Origin: Neocallimastix lanati (nom. inval.)
Lineage: Eukaryota > Neocallimastigomycota > Neocallimastigomycetes > Neocallimastigales > Neocallimastigaceae
Assembly: GCA_016946835.1 (NCBI GenBank)
Contig: JACVTC010000059.1
Coordinates: 262,501 to 326,500, forward strand
Direction of reading: 5' to 3'
DNA length: 64,000 nt
This document shows positions 11,991 through 24,254 of this stretch, piece by piece. A program made the position numbers and the translations under genes. Every line of letters begins with the position of its first letter. Position 1 is the stretch's first letter. Below the pieces are notes generated by a model that saw nothing but the letters and a program-made list of their open reading frames with translations, made no database searches and was not told the DNA's origin.

Positions 11991-14593
11991 ATTAACTTTT
12001 AATTTTTATATATTTCAATTAATTATTGCATTTAAAAAATATATTAATATTACTTTAGAATAATAATACAAATATAAAAGCATAAAACATATTTTATTAT
12101 CTAATTTCTCAAGATTAAGAAAAAAGATTATTATTTACTTTTAATATGTTTATTATGGTATGAATAGATATATATAAAGTAAACTTTAGAGAATAATTAT
12201 TTATTTATGAAACTGTTATAAATTCATTAATAAAAACAATAAATCAGTACTTCTCATAATGAAGATATATAACTATTTTTAAATTATTTATTATATATGC
12301 TATATAGCATGAATGGATATATATATAAAAAAATTTAAAAATTATTACATTATTTTTAATAATTTCTAAAATTCTATTACTAAAATCAAAATATTGTTAT
12401 TATAAAGATTTTTTAATAAAAAAATTAATTTATTTAAAAAAAATAAATAATATATTTTTAAGTTTTTCATCTTTAAAAAAATGTGGATATTACATTAAAT
12501 ACATAGATATAAATACATAGATATAAATACATAGATATAAATACATAGATATAAATACATAGATAATCAATTATGTAATCCTGAAAACCAATAAATATAA
12601 AAATGTAATTTTGGTAATACAAATGTATGGATTAATTAATAAATCATAAATTTATGTAATATATTAATAAATTTATGATAAATGTTAATTTATGCAAATA
12701 GTTTTTTTGATTGGAAGTACAAAAATCCATCAATTAAAAAATATAATACATCATCAAATAATTATGATTGGTGATTAATTATATAAATGACATGTATTAT
12801 CTTCATATATTATTTTATATTAAAAATCAAGAACTAATGGAGTATAATCCAAAAATTTAATTTGATTTATACATGAATAATATATCATGAAATATATTAT
12901 AATATATGTATTTCATTAAATATTATATTAATTGAAATAAGTAAAAGTTATCCATTTAAATAAATGAATTGAAATTTTATTATATATTTTAGTATATTAT
13001 GTAATAGGCTCATTTTATATTAATAATTAATTAAAAGTAATTTGTTAATAAATTGTTTAACGTATTTTTTTAAAAACTAAGTGAATACCATTAATAATTT
13101 ATTAAATGAATATATAAATAATATATAAATAAATTTTGTTAGTATATTTAAAAAATATAAATGAATAATTAAATAATAAATAATTAGTAATATTTAATTT
13201 TATGAAATACATTAATTATGAAATATTTAATTATTTTATTGGTTAATCAATACATAAATAATACATTGTAAAATTATGTCATTTTTAATAATGAATAGGT
13301 GAATTTATTAAAAAAAATATTTGTATTTTAATAAATATTATTATAATTCTTTATTATTTATTAATTTTTATTTTATTTGTTTTAAATATTAATATTTATT
13401 ATGCTAAATCTATAATCAATATCTATAATTTGTATTATAATTTTTTTTTTTTCACTTTGATAATTGTATTAAATTTTAATTTTTTGTGATTTACTTTTTT
13501 TTCTATTACAATTCACATAATATATTAATGTATAAATAATTTAAAATTTATTAAATCGTTCTTAATTAAAAGTAAATAATAGAATATTAAAAAAAAAAAG
13601 TTTATATTATTAACATTTTTTTTTATTTTTTTTTTTTTTTAATTTTAAGAAAAAATAAATTATCTATATTTTCATTATTGGTAAAAATCAAATATAATAA
13701 TTATTAATACTATTAAAGGAAAAATATAATATTTAAATAACAATAAACAATTAAACAATTTTACATATTATAAATAATAATAAGCATTTTATCAATATGA
13801 ACTATAAATAAAATATTAATTAAGAAAAGTGTTTAGAATTACATCTTTTAATATTTAAAATATTTCGTTTTTCATCTTTGAACAGATAAAGTTATACAAT
13901 AATGCCATATTAAATAAATGAAAAATAATATATTTACGACAATTTAAATATTTAATATCAAAATTTAAAAAGAAGACATCGACAAATTATTTTATAGACA
14001 AATTATTTTATTAGCTTTTTATTATTATTATTAAGTTCAATTATTGTTTATTTAAACTTTACACTAATAATTATTTTTTATACGATATCTTAAAACATAT
14101 ATATATACTTGTGTATTTAAAATAAACATAAATTATCTGTAAATAGGAAATTAAAGTAAAAGGTAATATATAAAATATATTAATATATATTTCAAAGAAA
14201 GTATGGTTTAAAAATCCGAGAAATAAAATTAGTTTAAAAAAAATTTTTTTTATACAAATTAGAATTAAATAAAGAAAAAATTAAGTCATTTATGAAACAA
14301 AAATTAAATATTTTTATCAAGTTATAATATATTTAAATTTTCTTCATATCATTGGCTATGATAATAATAAAGATAATATTAAATGTTATTTGTAATAAAT
14401 AATATTAAAAAATATATGTACTTTTAATTTTAGTGATTTAAATAAGTAATAATAATAAAAAGGATATACATAAAATTTTAAAATAAATAAAAAAAAATAT
14501 ATTTATTAAATATTGGAATTTGGAATTATAAGTATCATTATTAATTTAATAAATAAATAAATAAATAAATATAATAAATATCATATATGTTAG
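11991..14593. other. AT-rich spacer upstream of the V-ATPase C gene
   Basis: 2.6 kb with no recognisable gene on either strand. It contains a 14-bp tandem repeat (12501-12564) and many A/T runs. The part just before 14594 holds the promoter of the V-ATPase C gene, but no specific element can be named. Confidence 0.65.
12501..12564. repeat. 14-bp tandem repeat
   Basis: The unit ACATAGATATAAAT is repeated perfectly about 4.6 times. Confidence 0.9.
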
Positions 14594-16566
14594 ATGTCAA
14601 CATTCGTTATTTCTGCTCCAGCTGAAAAAAGTAAGGAAGAAGTTATTAACAGTCTTCGTTCCAAAATTGCCGGTCAAGCTGAAATTCGTCCATTCTCATT
14701 ACCAGAATTTAAGGTTAATTTTTATATAAAAATAGAAGCTTGATGTTAAAATTAATTAATAATATAATTTTTAAAAAAAAGATTGGTACTTTAGATTCTC
14801 TTGTAGTTCTTTCTGATGATTTAGGTAAATATGACCAAGCATTTGAAGGTATTACTACCAAGATTGCAGAAAATCTTAAGTCTTTACTTCACGGTGATGT
14901 TGATCAATGGGAAAAGAACTTAATCGTTGACGACAGTAAATATTATTCTTAAAAATATATGAAAAAAAAGATAAATAAATAAATTAATAAAAGATAATCA
15001 ATAAAACAGAAATTCAATATTAATAAATATTTTAATATGAATGAATTGAATAGAAACTGTTGACAACTACCTCAAGGGTTTCCAATGGAATGATATGAAA
15101 TACCGTACTGATAAGAGTTTACGTGAAATTTGTGACATTATTGTTCAAGTAATAAAATGGAATAAAAAAAATATATTGAATTTTCATTATATGTGATATC
15201 TTTTAAGATATTAATAAATATTTTTAATTTTCAATTAATAAATATAAGGATGTTAACTCCATTGATTCCCTTATGAAATCTCGAATGACTAAATACAACT
15301 TAATTAAGTCTCAACTTACTTCTTTACAAAGAAAACAAAAGTAAATAAATAAAAAAATTATTATATAATTATTGAATATAAAATTATTTATAGTATAAAG
15401 TAATATTAAAAAATCATCATTTTTTGATTGTAATAAAAAAGTGGTAACTTATCTGTTAAGAGTTTGGTTGACATTGTTAAGAAAGAACATTTTGTCTTAA
15501 ATTCTGAATATCTTGTTACCTTAATTGTTGCTGTTCCAAAGTAAATAAATATATTTAATTATTTTATTTATAATATGAAAATATTTTCACAATAAAATGG
15601 TTCGTAATTAATATTAATGGATCAATTAATTATATATAAAGGAACCTTATTAAAGAATGGTATGCTTCTTACGAAACTTTATGTCCTATGGTTGTTCCAC
15701 GTTCTTCTGAGTAAACAAATATAATTGAACTAATTTTTTTATTTTAAATATTACAGAACAAAGTTTATTAAATAAGTTTTATATATTATTTTAGATTGAT
15801 TGCTCAAGATGATGACTACGGTCTTTTCAATGTTACTTTATTCCAAAAGGTTGTTGAAGATTTCAAGAAGGCATGCAGAGAAAGAAAATACCAAGTTAGA
15901 GATTTCACATTCGATGAAAACAAGATCAACCAAGAACAAAAGGATCTTGCTGCTATCTCTGCTGAAGAAAAGGATCAATGGGTAATAAATTAATATTAAT
16001 ATAAAACTTAATAATAAATTAAAAAGATTCAATCATTAAATTATTTATATGAAATCTTATTTTATATTATTGTATGGAAATAGCAAACTTCTTTACGTTT
16101 ATGTAAAGCTAACTTTGGTGAAAGTTTCTCTTGTTGGATGCACATTAAGGCTTTAAGAGTCTATGTTGAATCTATCTTACGTTATGGTCTTCCACCAAAC
16201 TTCCAACCAATGATCATTAAGGTAACGAATAAGTTTTGCATAATTAAATTACAAATAATATTAAAATAAATATATATGTGTATGTTATGTATATTTGATA
16301 ATTAATTAATAATTTAATAATGTAAAAACTGCATATAAATATATTTATATTTCATAATATTCAATTATATTTATAAATAGCCAAAGAACAAGAATGAACG
16401 TCGTGTTCGTGAAATCTTAGCTCAACATTATGCTAATCTTGGTGAAAGAAATGATGGTGATAAGAAGTCAAAGAAGAAGGAACAAATCGATGAAAATATT
16501 CAAATGTTATTAGGTGACAAGGAATATTACCCATATGTCTCCTTCGATATCAACTGGAAAATTTAA
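14594..16566 (+). CDS. V-type H+-ATPase V1 subunit C
   Basis: Nine exons, all GT-AG: 14594-14713, 14782-14935, 15054-15148, 15249-15340, 15442-15540, 15642-15710, 15795-15981, 16084-16221 and 16381-16566. They join to 1140 nt (379 aa), the usual length for yeast Vma5 and animal ATP6V1C. Family signatures are [14 protein letters not shown] near the N-terminus, [21 protein letters not shown], a central coiled stretch (LTSLQRKQ), and the C-terminal [19 protein letters not shown] and [14 protein letters not shown]. Subunit C bridges the V1 peripheral stalks and Vo on vacuolar or endosomal membranes and is released during reversible disassembly (family knowledge). The eight short AT-rich introns all keep the frame. 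Codon use is visibly less AT-biased than the spacer (many AAG, CTT and GTT), as expected for a well-expressed gene. Confidence 0.97.
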
Positions 16567-16697
16567 ATTTAATAAAGAAAAAGAATAATTTTTTTTAATA
16601 AAATTCTTTTTTAATAAATTTATAATATATATAAAAAAGTTAATAATAAATTCATTTAGAGAGTAATTAATTAAATTTATACACAAAAACATACATA

Positions 16698-16732
<35 letters not shown>

Positions 16733-16842
16733 AAAAATAAAATAAAATAAAATAAAATAAAAGCGTTTTATTTAAAAAGTGTTAATTAAATTTTTTTTTT
16801 TTAAAAAAAAATAATAATTAAGACTATTTTAAATGTATATTA

Positions 16843-16880
<38 letters not shown>

Positions 16881-17858
16881 GTTAAAAACCCCGATAAAAT
16901 TATAAATCATATAAAGCTAATAATAATATTAAAATCAAAATTAATAACAGTATAAAAAACATTATATAATATAATAATATGTTAAAAAATAAATAATAAA
17001 TAATTAAGGAAAAGAATAAATAAAAATAAAAATAAAAATAAATATTAAAACAAAAATAAAATAAAAATATAAATAAATAAATATAAAAAAATATAAAAGC
17101 ATATTTATTTTTTATTATTTGTTTTGTTTTTATAAATATAAAAAATATATAAATAGAAATATTATAATACTATCAAGATTTTTATTAAAAATAAAAATAA
17201 TAATAAAAAAAAAAATAATAAAAATGATAAATACTAATAATAAAAAAAAAAACTAAATTAAATAAATAAAATAAGATTAAATAATGAGAGATATTTTAAC
17301 CCTTTTTAAATAATAGTTTTATTTTAAAAGTATAAATATAAATATATTAAAGTATACAATAAAAAATTAATAGAAAAATAAAAAAAAGAGAAAAGAAATT
17401 GAAATTGAAAATGAAAATAACAGTTTAATGTTTATATATAATTGTTTATTTATATTTATTATTAAATTGTTTTATAAATATTTATTGTAAAAATAATACT
17501 AATATTTAAAAAGTTATATTTTAAAAATATATTATTAATTTAACATATTTTATATATTGTATTAAATTACACACTAATAACATTGAATTGAAAATGAAAA
17601 ATTTTATTAAAAAAAAAAAACATAAAACAAAACAAAAAAAAAAAACAAAACAAAACAAAAAATAATAATAAAAATAACTCAAATATAGGAAGAAAAAAAA
17701 ATATTAATTTTTACTTAGTTTAAAATAATAAAAATAATTGAATAACCCTTAATATTTTCTTTTTCTTATCTTTGACACGAATTAACTTATATAAGAAAGA
17801 AAGAAAATTTTTAAATAAAAGATAAAAATATATCTTTTTATATATTTGATTTCTTAAA
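16567..17858. other. Convergent 3' flanks of V-ATPase C and the Tra2-like gene
   Basis: 1.3 kb of A/T-rich sequence between two genes that point at each other. It contains a short (CA)n run with poly-A (16693-16737) and AAAAT units (16737-16760). No gene was recognised. Confidence 0.7.
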
Positions 17859-19182
17859 TTAAACTGGTGATCTTCTACCACTTCCATAATGGTATCTTGG
17901 TCTACGATCACGTTCATATCTATCATAACTTCTTTCATAACCACGATCATAACCACGATCATAACCACGGTCATATCTATCATAGCCTCGATCATAACCA
18001 CGATCGTAAGGTCTGTCATAGAATCTGTCTTGATAACCACGGTCATATCTACCATAATCTCTACGGTCATAACGTGGTGGATCATAACGATCTAGTCTTG
18101 GATCATATCTATCTGGTTGACGACGACCTAAAAATCTTGTTGGTCTTCTAGTTTTAGCACCATGGTATCTACCTGGAGTAGGAGTACGAGGTCTTCCTCT
18201 TTTTGCTTTTTCTATAGTGATTTTCTTTCCATCAAGCTCATAACCTTGTAATTGTTCCTTTGCTTCATCAGCTGAACTATTATTTTCAAAAGCAATAAAA
18301 CCAAATCCTCTGAATCTGTTTGTATGTGGATCATACATAATTTGACAATTAGTAACCTTTAAAATAAAAAAAATAAAATAAATATTTACATTAATATTAA
18401 TTATTTTTTATAAAATTAATTAAAATACAATGTATTAACTTACTTTTCCATACGTAGCAAAAAGCTTCTTTAAATCTTCAGTCTTAGTCTTTGATGAAAT
18501 ATTTCCGATATATAAGTTATTACCTTGATTTGGAGCATTATCAGACCTATAATAATTATAAAAAAAAAAAAAAAGTCAATACATAAATATTTTATAATAA
18601 AGAGAAAATAAAAATAAATTTAAATATAAAATAAAAAAAAATAATGTAGTTAATATATATAAAAAAAAAGTTGAGTTGTAGTACAATGATTTTTATATAT
18701 TTAAATATATTATGATATTTATGATATTGAATTTCTTTTTATATATAAATAAATGTTTTTATATCGTTACATGTCAATAGGTGAATGAGGTCTTTGAGGT
18801 GAATGTGGTCTTTGTGGAGAACGTGATAAAGATCTTTCATGTGAGCGTTGTGGCGGAGAGCGTGATCTTTGAGGTGAACGCTGTGGTGAGCGTTGAGGTG
18901 AGCGTTGAGGTGAGCGGGACATACGTTGTACGGGTGAGCGAGGTGAACGAGAATCTGCTATTTAATTAAAATATGTAATTGATTATTTTGACAACATTTT
19001 TTGAATATAGAATTGTATGAATTTGGTGATAAAAATTTAAATAAAAAATTGATTTCATAATTAAATAAACAAATTAAATGATTAAATGAAATGAATTTAA
19101 ATACATAAAATGTGCATAATTATATAAAATAAGTATCAATCACGAGATTCAATTCTTTAAATATGATATATGAGCTAATAGT

Positions 19183-19238
<56 letters not shown>

Positions 19239-19504
19239 TTAAAAAAAAATGATACTTTAATAGTACAATGATTTTTATTGTTTATTAAAATTTTATTAAT
19301 ATTATTTAAAATTAATTATTTTATATACTATTTTTTCATTGGTAATATTGTTATATATTTTATTTTGAATATGTAGATATTTATTTATTATGAAATAGTA
19401 AAAATAAATAAATTCCTAATAAATATAAAATAATAATAATATAATAATTTTTTTTTAAAAAAAAAGGTTTTTATTTTTAATTAATCCTTACCAGAATCAG
19501 CCAT
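17859..19504 (-). CDS. Tra2-like SR splicing factor (RS-RRM-YDR-rich tail)
   Basis: Four exons: 19504-19492 (only 13 nt), 18957-18771, 18546-18444 and 18356-17859. They join to 801 nt (266 aa). Residues 1-67 form an Arg-Ser/Pro-Gln region with repeated RSPQ units. An RRM follows (about 76-150), with RNP2 LYIGNI and RNP1 RGFGFIAF. Directly after it comes the linker KRGRPRTPTPGRYHG, matching the diagnostic Tra2 linker (HTPTPGxYxG-type). The C-terminus (about 165-266) is an Arg/Tyr/Asp/Gly-rich tail of DRGY-type repeats rather than a second classic RS domain. Tra2 proteins bind purine-rich exonic enhancers in the nucleus and promote splice-site choice. The tiny first exon (ATG GCT GAT TCT G) is supported by an in-frame join and a consensus GTAAGG donor. 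The overlapping Met/Asp-rich frame at 17720-18085 is a shadow. Confidence 0.93.
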
Positions 19505-20340
19505 TCAAGTTATTTCTATGTTAGGTAATATAAGTAAATATATTAATAAAAAAATAAAAAAATAGATTAAAAAATAGAATACAAAATTAATTACAAATGG
19601 TTTAAATTATTATTTAATAAATTATTTTTTTTTTTTTTGATTAAAGAAATTTAGATTTAAACTATGGTAGATCAATCAAGTATACTATTAAAACTTTTTA
19701 AAAATATGATAAATACAAATATTTTATGTCTTTTAATATTAAATATATATTTAATATTAATCTACTATTTTTTATTTAATATTTATTCTATATAACTAAT
19801 TAAAATTTATTCTTATATGTTATTATAAATGGTTACATTCATAATTGTTTCTCTATTATTAAGACTTTTTTTTTTTTTTTTTTTTTTTTTTCTTTAATTT
19901 TAATACTATTTTAGAGTCTTTTACTTCCTTAAATTTGATATTATAAAAAAAAAAAAACTATATAAACAACCATAAGTATTTTTATATTTAACAATAATAA
20001 AAAAAAAAGTGAGGTATGTAATAATTACTTTAATAAATGAATATAGGATCCAATAATTAAATGTATATTAAATATACTAATGAAAAAAATATTAAAACAA
20101 AATATACTATTGTTAAAATAAAATTCAATATGTATAATTATTTTCACTATTTTATAATCTTTATAAATATATATATAAAATAAATAAATAAATAAATAAA
20201 TAGTTTAGTGTATAAATAATATTAACATTTATAAATTTATCCATTAATTTATTACACAATAATAAATAATTATATTATTAATAATAAATTATTTTAAGTA
20301 ATAAATAAAATTTTTTCTTTTATATTTTTTATGGCAATTA
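19505..20340. other. AT-rich upstream spacer of the Tra2-like gene
   Basis: No gene seen. It holds the presumed promoter of the minus-strand Tra2-like gene and several poly-T/poly-A runs. Confidence 0.65.
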
Positions 20341-20602
<262 letters not shown>

Positions 20603-20759
20603 TAAGAGTCAAGAATTTAAGGTTTATAATTATATCAACTTTATTATAATAAATAGTTACTAGAATTTTAATTATTTTAAATTAAATGCTTTTATTAATA
20701 CATTGTAACATATTCATTATTTATATTACAATATGTTGGTTTACTAGTATAATAATATT

Positions 20760-21104
20760 GGGGACCATTCATTTCGCAATGTGGCATATAATATTTTTAA
20801 AATAAAGCCATACGTTTTTAAGATTTTCTATACAATCATAAATAAATATATAAAATATTATTATTTCAAAAGAAATAATAATATATTTTTCAATTAAATA
20901 TTATTAAATAACTATTTCAAAAGTAATAATAATATATTATATTAAAAAAGAAATAAAATATTATTTTTTTTATAAAAAATTATTTTTATAATTGAATATT
21001 AATAAATTATATATAAAGAAAAATGAATATTTATTATTTATTTAGTTATTAAAAAAGCAAGCCATATATTAAACTACGCTACATTGTGAAATGTACGATT
21101 GAGA
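20760..21104. mobile_element. MITE-like element with imperfect terminal inverted repeats
   Basis: ATTTCGCAATGTGGC (20771-20785) and GCTACATTGTGAAAT (21078-21092) are inverse complements with 13 of 15 matches. Weaker similarity continues inward. The interior is AT-rich and non-coding. A size of about 345 bp and non-coding content fit a short non-autonomous DNA transposon. No clear target-site duplication was found, and the superfamily is unknown. Confidence 0.45.
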
Positions 21105-22249
21105 AACTAGATTCATTAACTAACTTGTTATTATTACACAATTATTTATTTCTATTCTAAATTAATCTTTAACTTTACATGAATAAAATAATTTTACATT
21201 ATATTAATTCTTTAATTCAATTTATATATTGCTTAAATCATTATTTAAAATATTTGTAATCTGATAATTCCCCCCTAAAACTAAATATTTAATATTATTA
21301 TATCATTTATATTAAATGTATATAAAGCATATCTTGTAATATATGGTTTATATACCATTTATATGATGGAAACCTTTCTCTTAAAGGGTAATATTATACC
21401 ATTTCAATTTGTGTGAATACCTCTTATATATTGGGTTTTACATCACTTTCAATTATAATTCATATTGAAGATAAGCACTAACTTTTATATATTTTCGCTT
21501 TGTAGTTTTAGTGATAACTATTAAAATAAATTTTTAATGATATACCGGTGTACTTAATAAATGATAATCTTAGGGTATTAAAATTGATTAAATTTATAAC
21601 TAATTATATATTTCCCATCCATTTAAACTTATTAGCAAATAATATAAATTTGTTTATAATTTATTAATATTCAATATTTCAGTTAATTTCTTCTTGTAGG
21701 TTAATTTTCTCTAATTTTCTCTGTTTTCGCTTTTTTTATTTTTTTCCAATAAAAAGTATGATTTTTAATAATCAGCACGAAGTATCAGTTAAATAGCTTT
21801 CCTTTAATATTTTAAATTCTATATTATATTTTACCTATTTCCCCCTTAAATCCAAAATTTCTGAAAGGATTTTATACATTTGAATTTTCTCATTATTAAA
21901 ATATTAATGATAGAAGTTCAATAATTATAACTTCTTGAATATCTTGTATCAATAAGTATACTTTGTAAATGGAATAAACGTCACATATTTGCATATAACT
22001 CATGATTATATTTATTATTTCATTATACCTTTCATAATGAAGGTATATATTATGATTATATTATAACTTTAATAAAGAGTCTCCAATATGAAGATCTATA
22101 ATTTGCTCTTGTATACGTTTAAGTGTCCTTTTTTCTATTAAATAAATATCTTCGTATTTTTGGAGTTTTTTTTTAGTTGTAATAACTTCCTTGAATCAAC
22201 TATTTTATATTTTACGCGTTTCTTCAATTTTGAAATTTTGATCATTTTG
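21105..22249. other. Unassigned, partly coding-like spacer
   Basis: This stretch is less AT-rich than the surrounding spacer (C-runs near 21270 and 21840) and has no intact ORF. On the minus strand around 22080-22200 there is a short charged, helix-like frame (pieces such as KKKLQKYEDIYLIEKR) that looks like old coding DNA. I do not recognise the family. Confidence 0.4.
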
Positions 22250-23396
22250 ATCCCTCGATTAGCATAAGAGTTCCAGAACCTATCGATAACAACAAATATA
22301 TATTATATGATTATGATTACAAAGAAGAGAATATCACATTTCAATGTGCCAACGGAACGCCATACGTCTTTGATGGATATGAGTCCTACTATTTCATATT
22401 AAACAACAAAATATATAAATTCAAAAGAATTCTCTGCTCTAGTAAAATAAACAAGAAATCTAATAAGTAGGATCGAAACAACAAAAACAGGATTAAAAGA
22501 GAAAATAGAAATCAATAGTAAAGGTGAAATTGCATTACTCATTAGAGATAAAAATGATGCAAGGGTTAAAATCAAATAAACTGATCAAGCTAATGAATAT
22601 AAATGTAAAGAAATAGTAGATTATTGCAAAGAAAAGAGGATATATAGAATAAATTCACTGTCCTACGTACATGAAATGAACTGGAAAGCCGAAAGAGTTA
22701 TTCAAATAAAAAAATTCAGCTAAAACAATACCATAATAAAAAAATAAATATTATTTGTCCAATTAGAACATAAAAATATTTAAAATAGTAACGTGAAATA
22801 AAAAGTAATATTCAAAATGAAATATATAAATAAATTCAGAAAAAAGTTCATATACAATGAACCTCACATCCATATTACTTATTCTGGATTAGGGTTCGAA
22901 TTGACTATTTGAAAGAATTTATGGTCTTCTCCTTCAGAGGCATTGGAGTTGTTAGACTGTCTTTCTGCATTTTCAGTTTTTATGGTCCAAATTTTTCATT
23001 GGATGATAAAAAATCAATTAAAATTCAAATTCAAAAAATATTTCTAAAAATTTTTATTACAATAATAATTCAGTACATATGTACAAACATTTTTATAGTA
23101 ATTTACAAGATTTAATACATATTGACAATGATATAAAACAAATCAACTTGTATATTTAATAAAAATTATTAAATATTAAATTTATATTATAATTCTTTAA
23201 TTAATATAAATTTATATAGTTCTATATATTAGAATATATAATTAATATATTACCTATTTCTTATAAATGGATTAAATTATTTATATTAGAAATAGAGGAC
23301 TCTCGTAAATTTTAAGAATTAGAATTATTATTTTAATTGTACGAATATTATAATTTTATTAATAAATTTTACTACACAATCATTATTTTAAAAACC

Positions 23397-23492
23397 CACT
23401 GCTTATAAATTATTGCATATGAAATTCCCGCATATCAAAAATTGGTGGAGATATCGGGGATGTGCTGTGTAAAAAGTAATTTATAAACAGTG
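23397..23492. repeat. Long inverted repeat, potential cruciform
   Basis: CACTGCTTATAAATTA (23397-23412) and TAATTTATAAACAGTG (23477-23492) are inverse complements with one mismatch. Between them lies an imperfect nested pairing (CCCGCATATC against GATATCGGGG). It sits inside the copia fossil. It could be a small inserted element or part of the host element. Confidence 0.5.
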
Positions 23493-24216
23493 GTGTTTAG
23501 TAATTTTGTTAATTAATTATAAATCCGTATATATTTACATAAATTCTCTTCAGTTAAGATTAATTAAAATATACTATATAAAATTTTAATTTTTTTATTG
23601 AATATTTTATCTTTGGTGAAGAGAAAGTGATACAATATATATTATTTCACTCATTTTAGTATAGTTTAAGTAAATTGTTTTAAAATAAATAAGAATTCGG
23701 AATATTTTTTAATTATACTAAATAATAATAATAATATATACATAAAAACATTATAATTGTATATATAAATATTTAAAAAAAAAAAAAAAAATACAAAAAT
23801 TAATAAATAAGTATAATTATTTTTAAAATTAATTGCTAATAATGAGGAATAGTAATTTTATTGGCAATCAAGTAGATACTGGGACTCTTCCAAGAATTGG
23901 TGGATCTCGTAGAGACGCAGAAATTTACAGCCACTAGCCACTAATAAAGATAGCGAAAATGAGGAACCTTTTGATAAAACAAAATTCAAAAGAGCAATTG
24001 GTGCTTTAATTTATTTGGTAAAATGCACATGATCTACCTCTGAGGGAAATGACCTAATACGTTGGTTATCTAAGAAACAAAACTATGTGGTTACCATTAT
24101 TGCCGGAGCGAAATACATAAGTACTTTTTTAAATTTAAAAAGATTTCTCTAGATTAAAAACATGTTATATGAAATCTTCAAAAACGACCAACCTATTACT
24201 TTAAATAGAGACAATA

Positions 24217-24219
<3 letters not shown>

Positions 24220-24254
<35 letters not shown>

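Noticed and set aside
17720-18085. Met/Asp-rich minus-strand ORF
   Set aside because: Overlaps the Tra2-like last exon in another frame; composition set by the DRGY repeats.
22909-23115. 68-codon plus-strand ORF
   Set aside because: Lies in the decayed copia region and shows no recognised motif; its tail is AT-rich filler.
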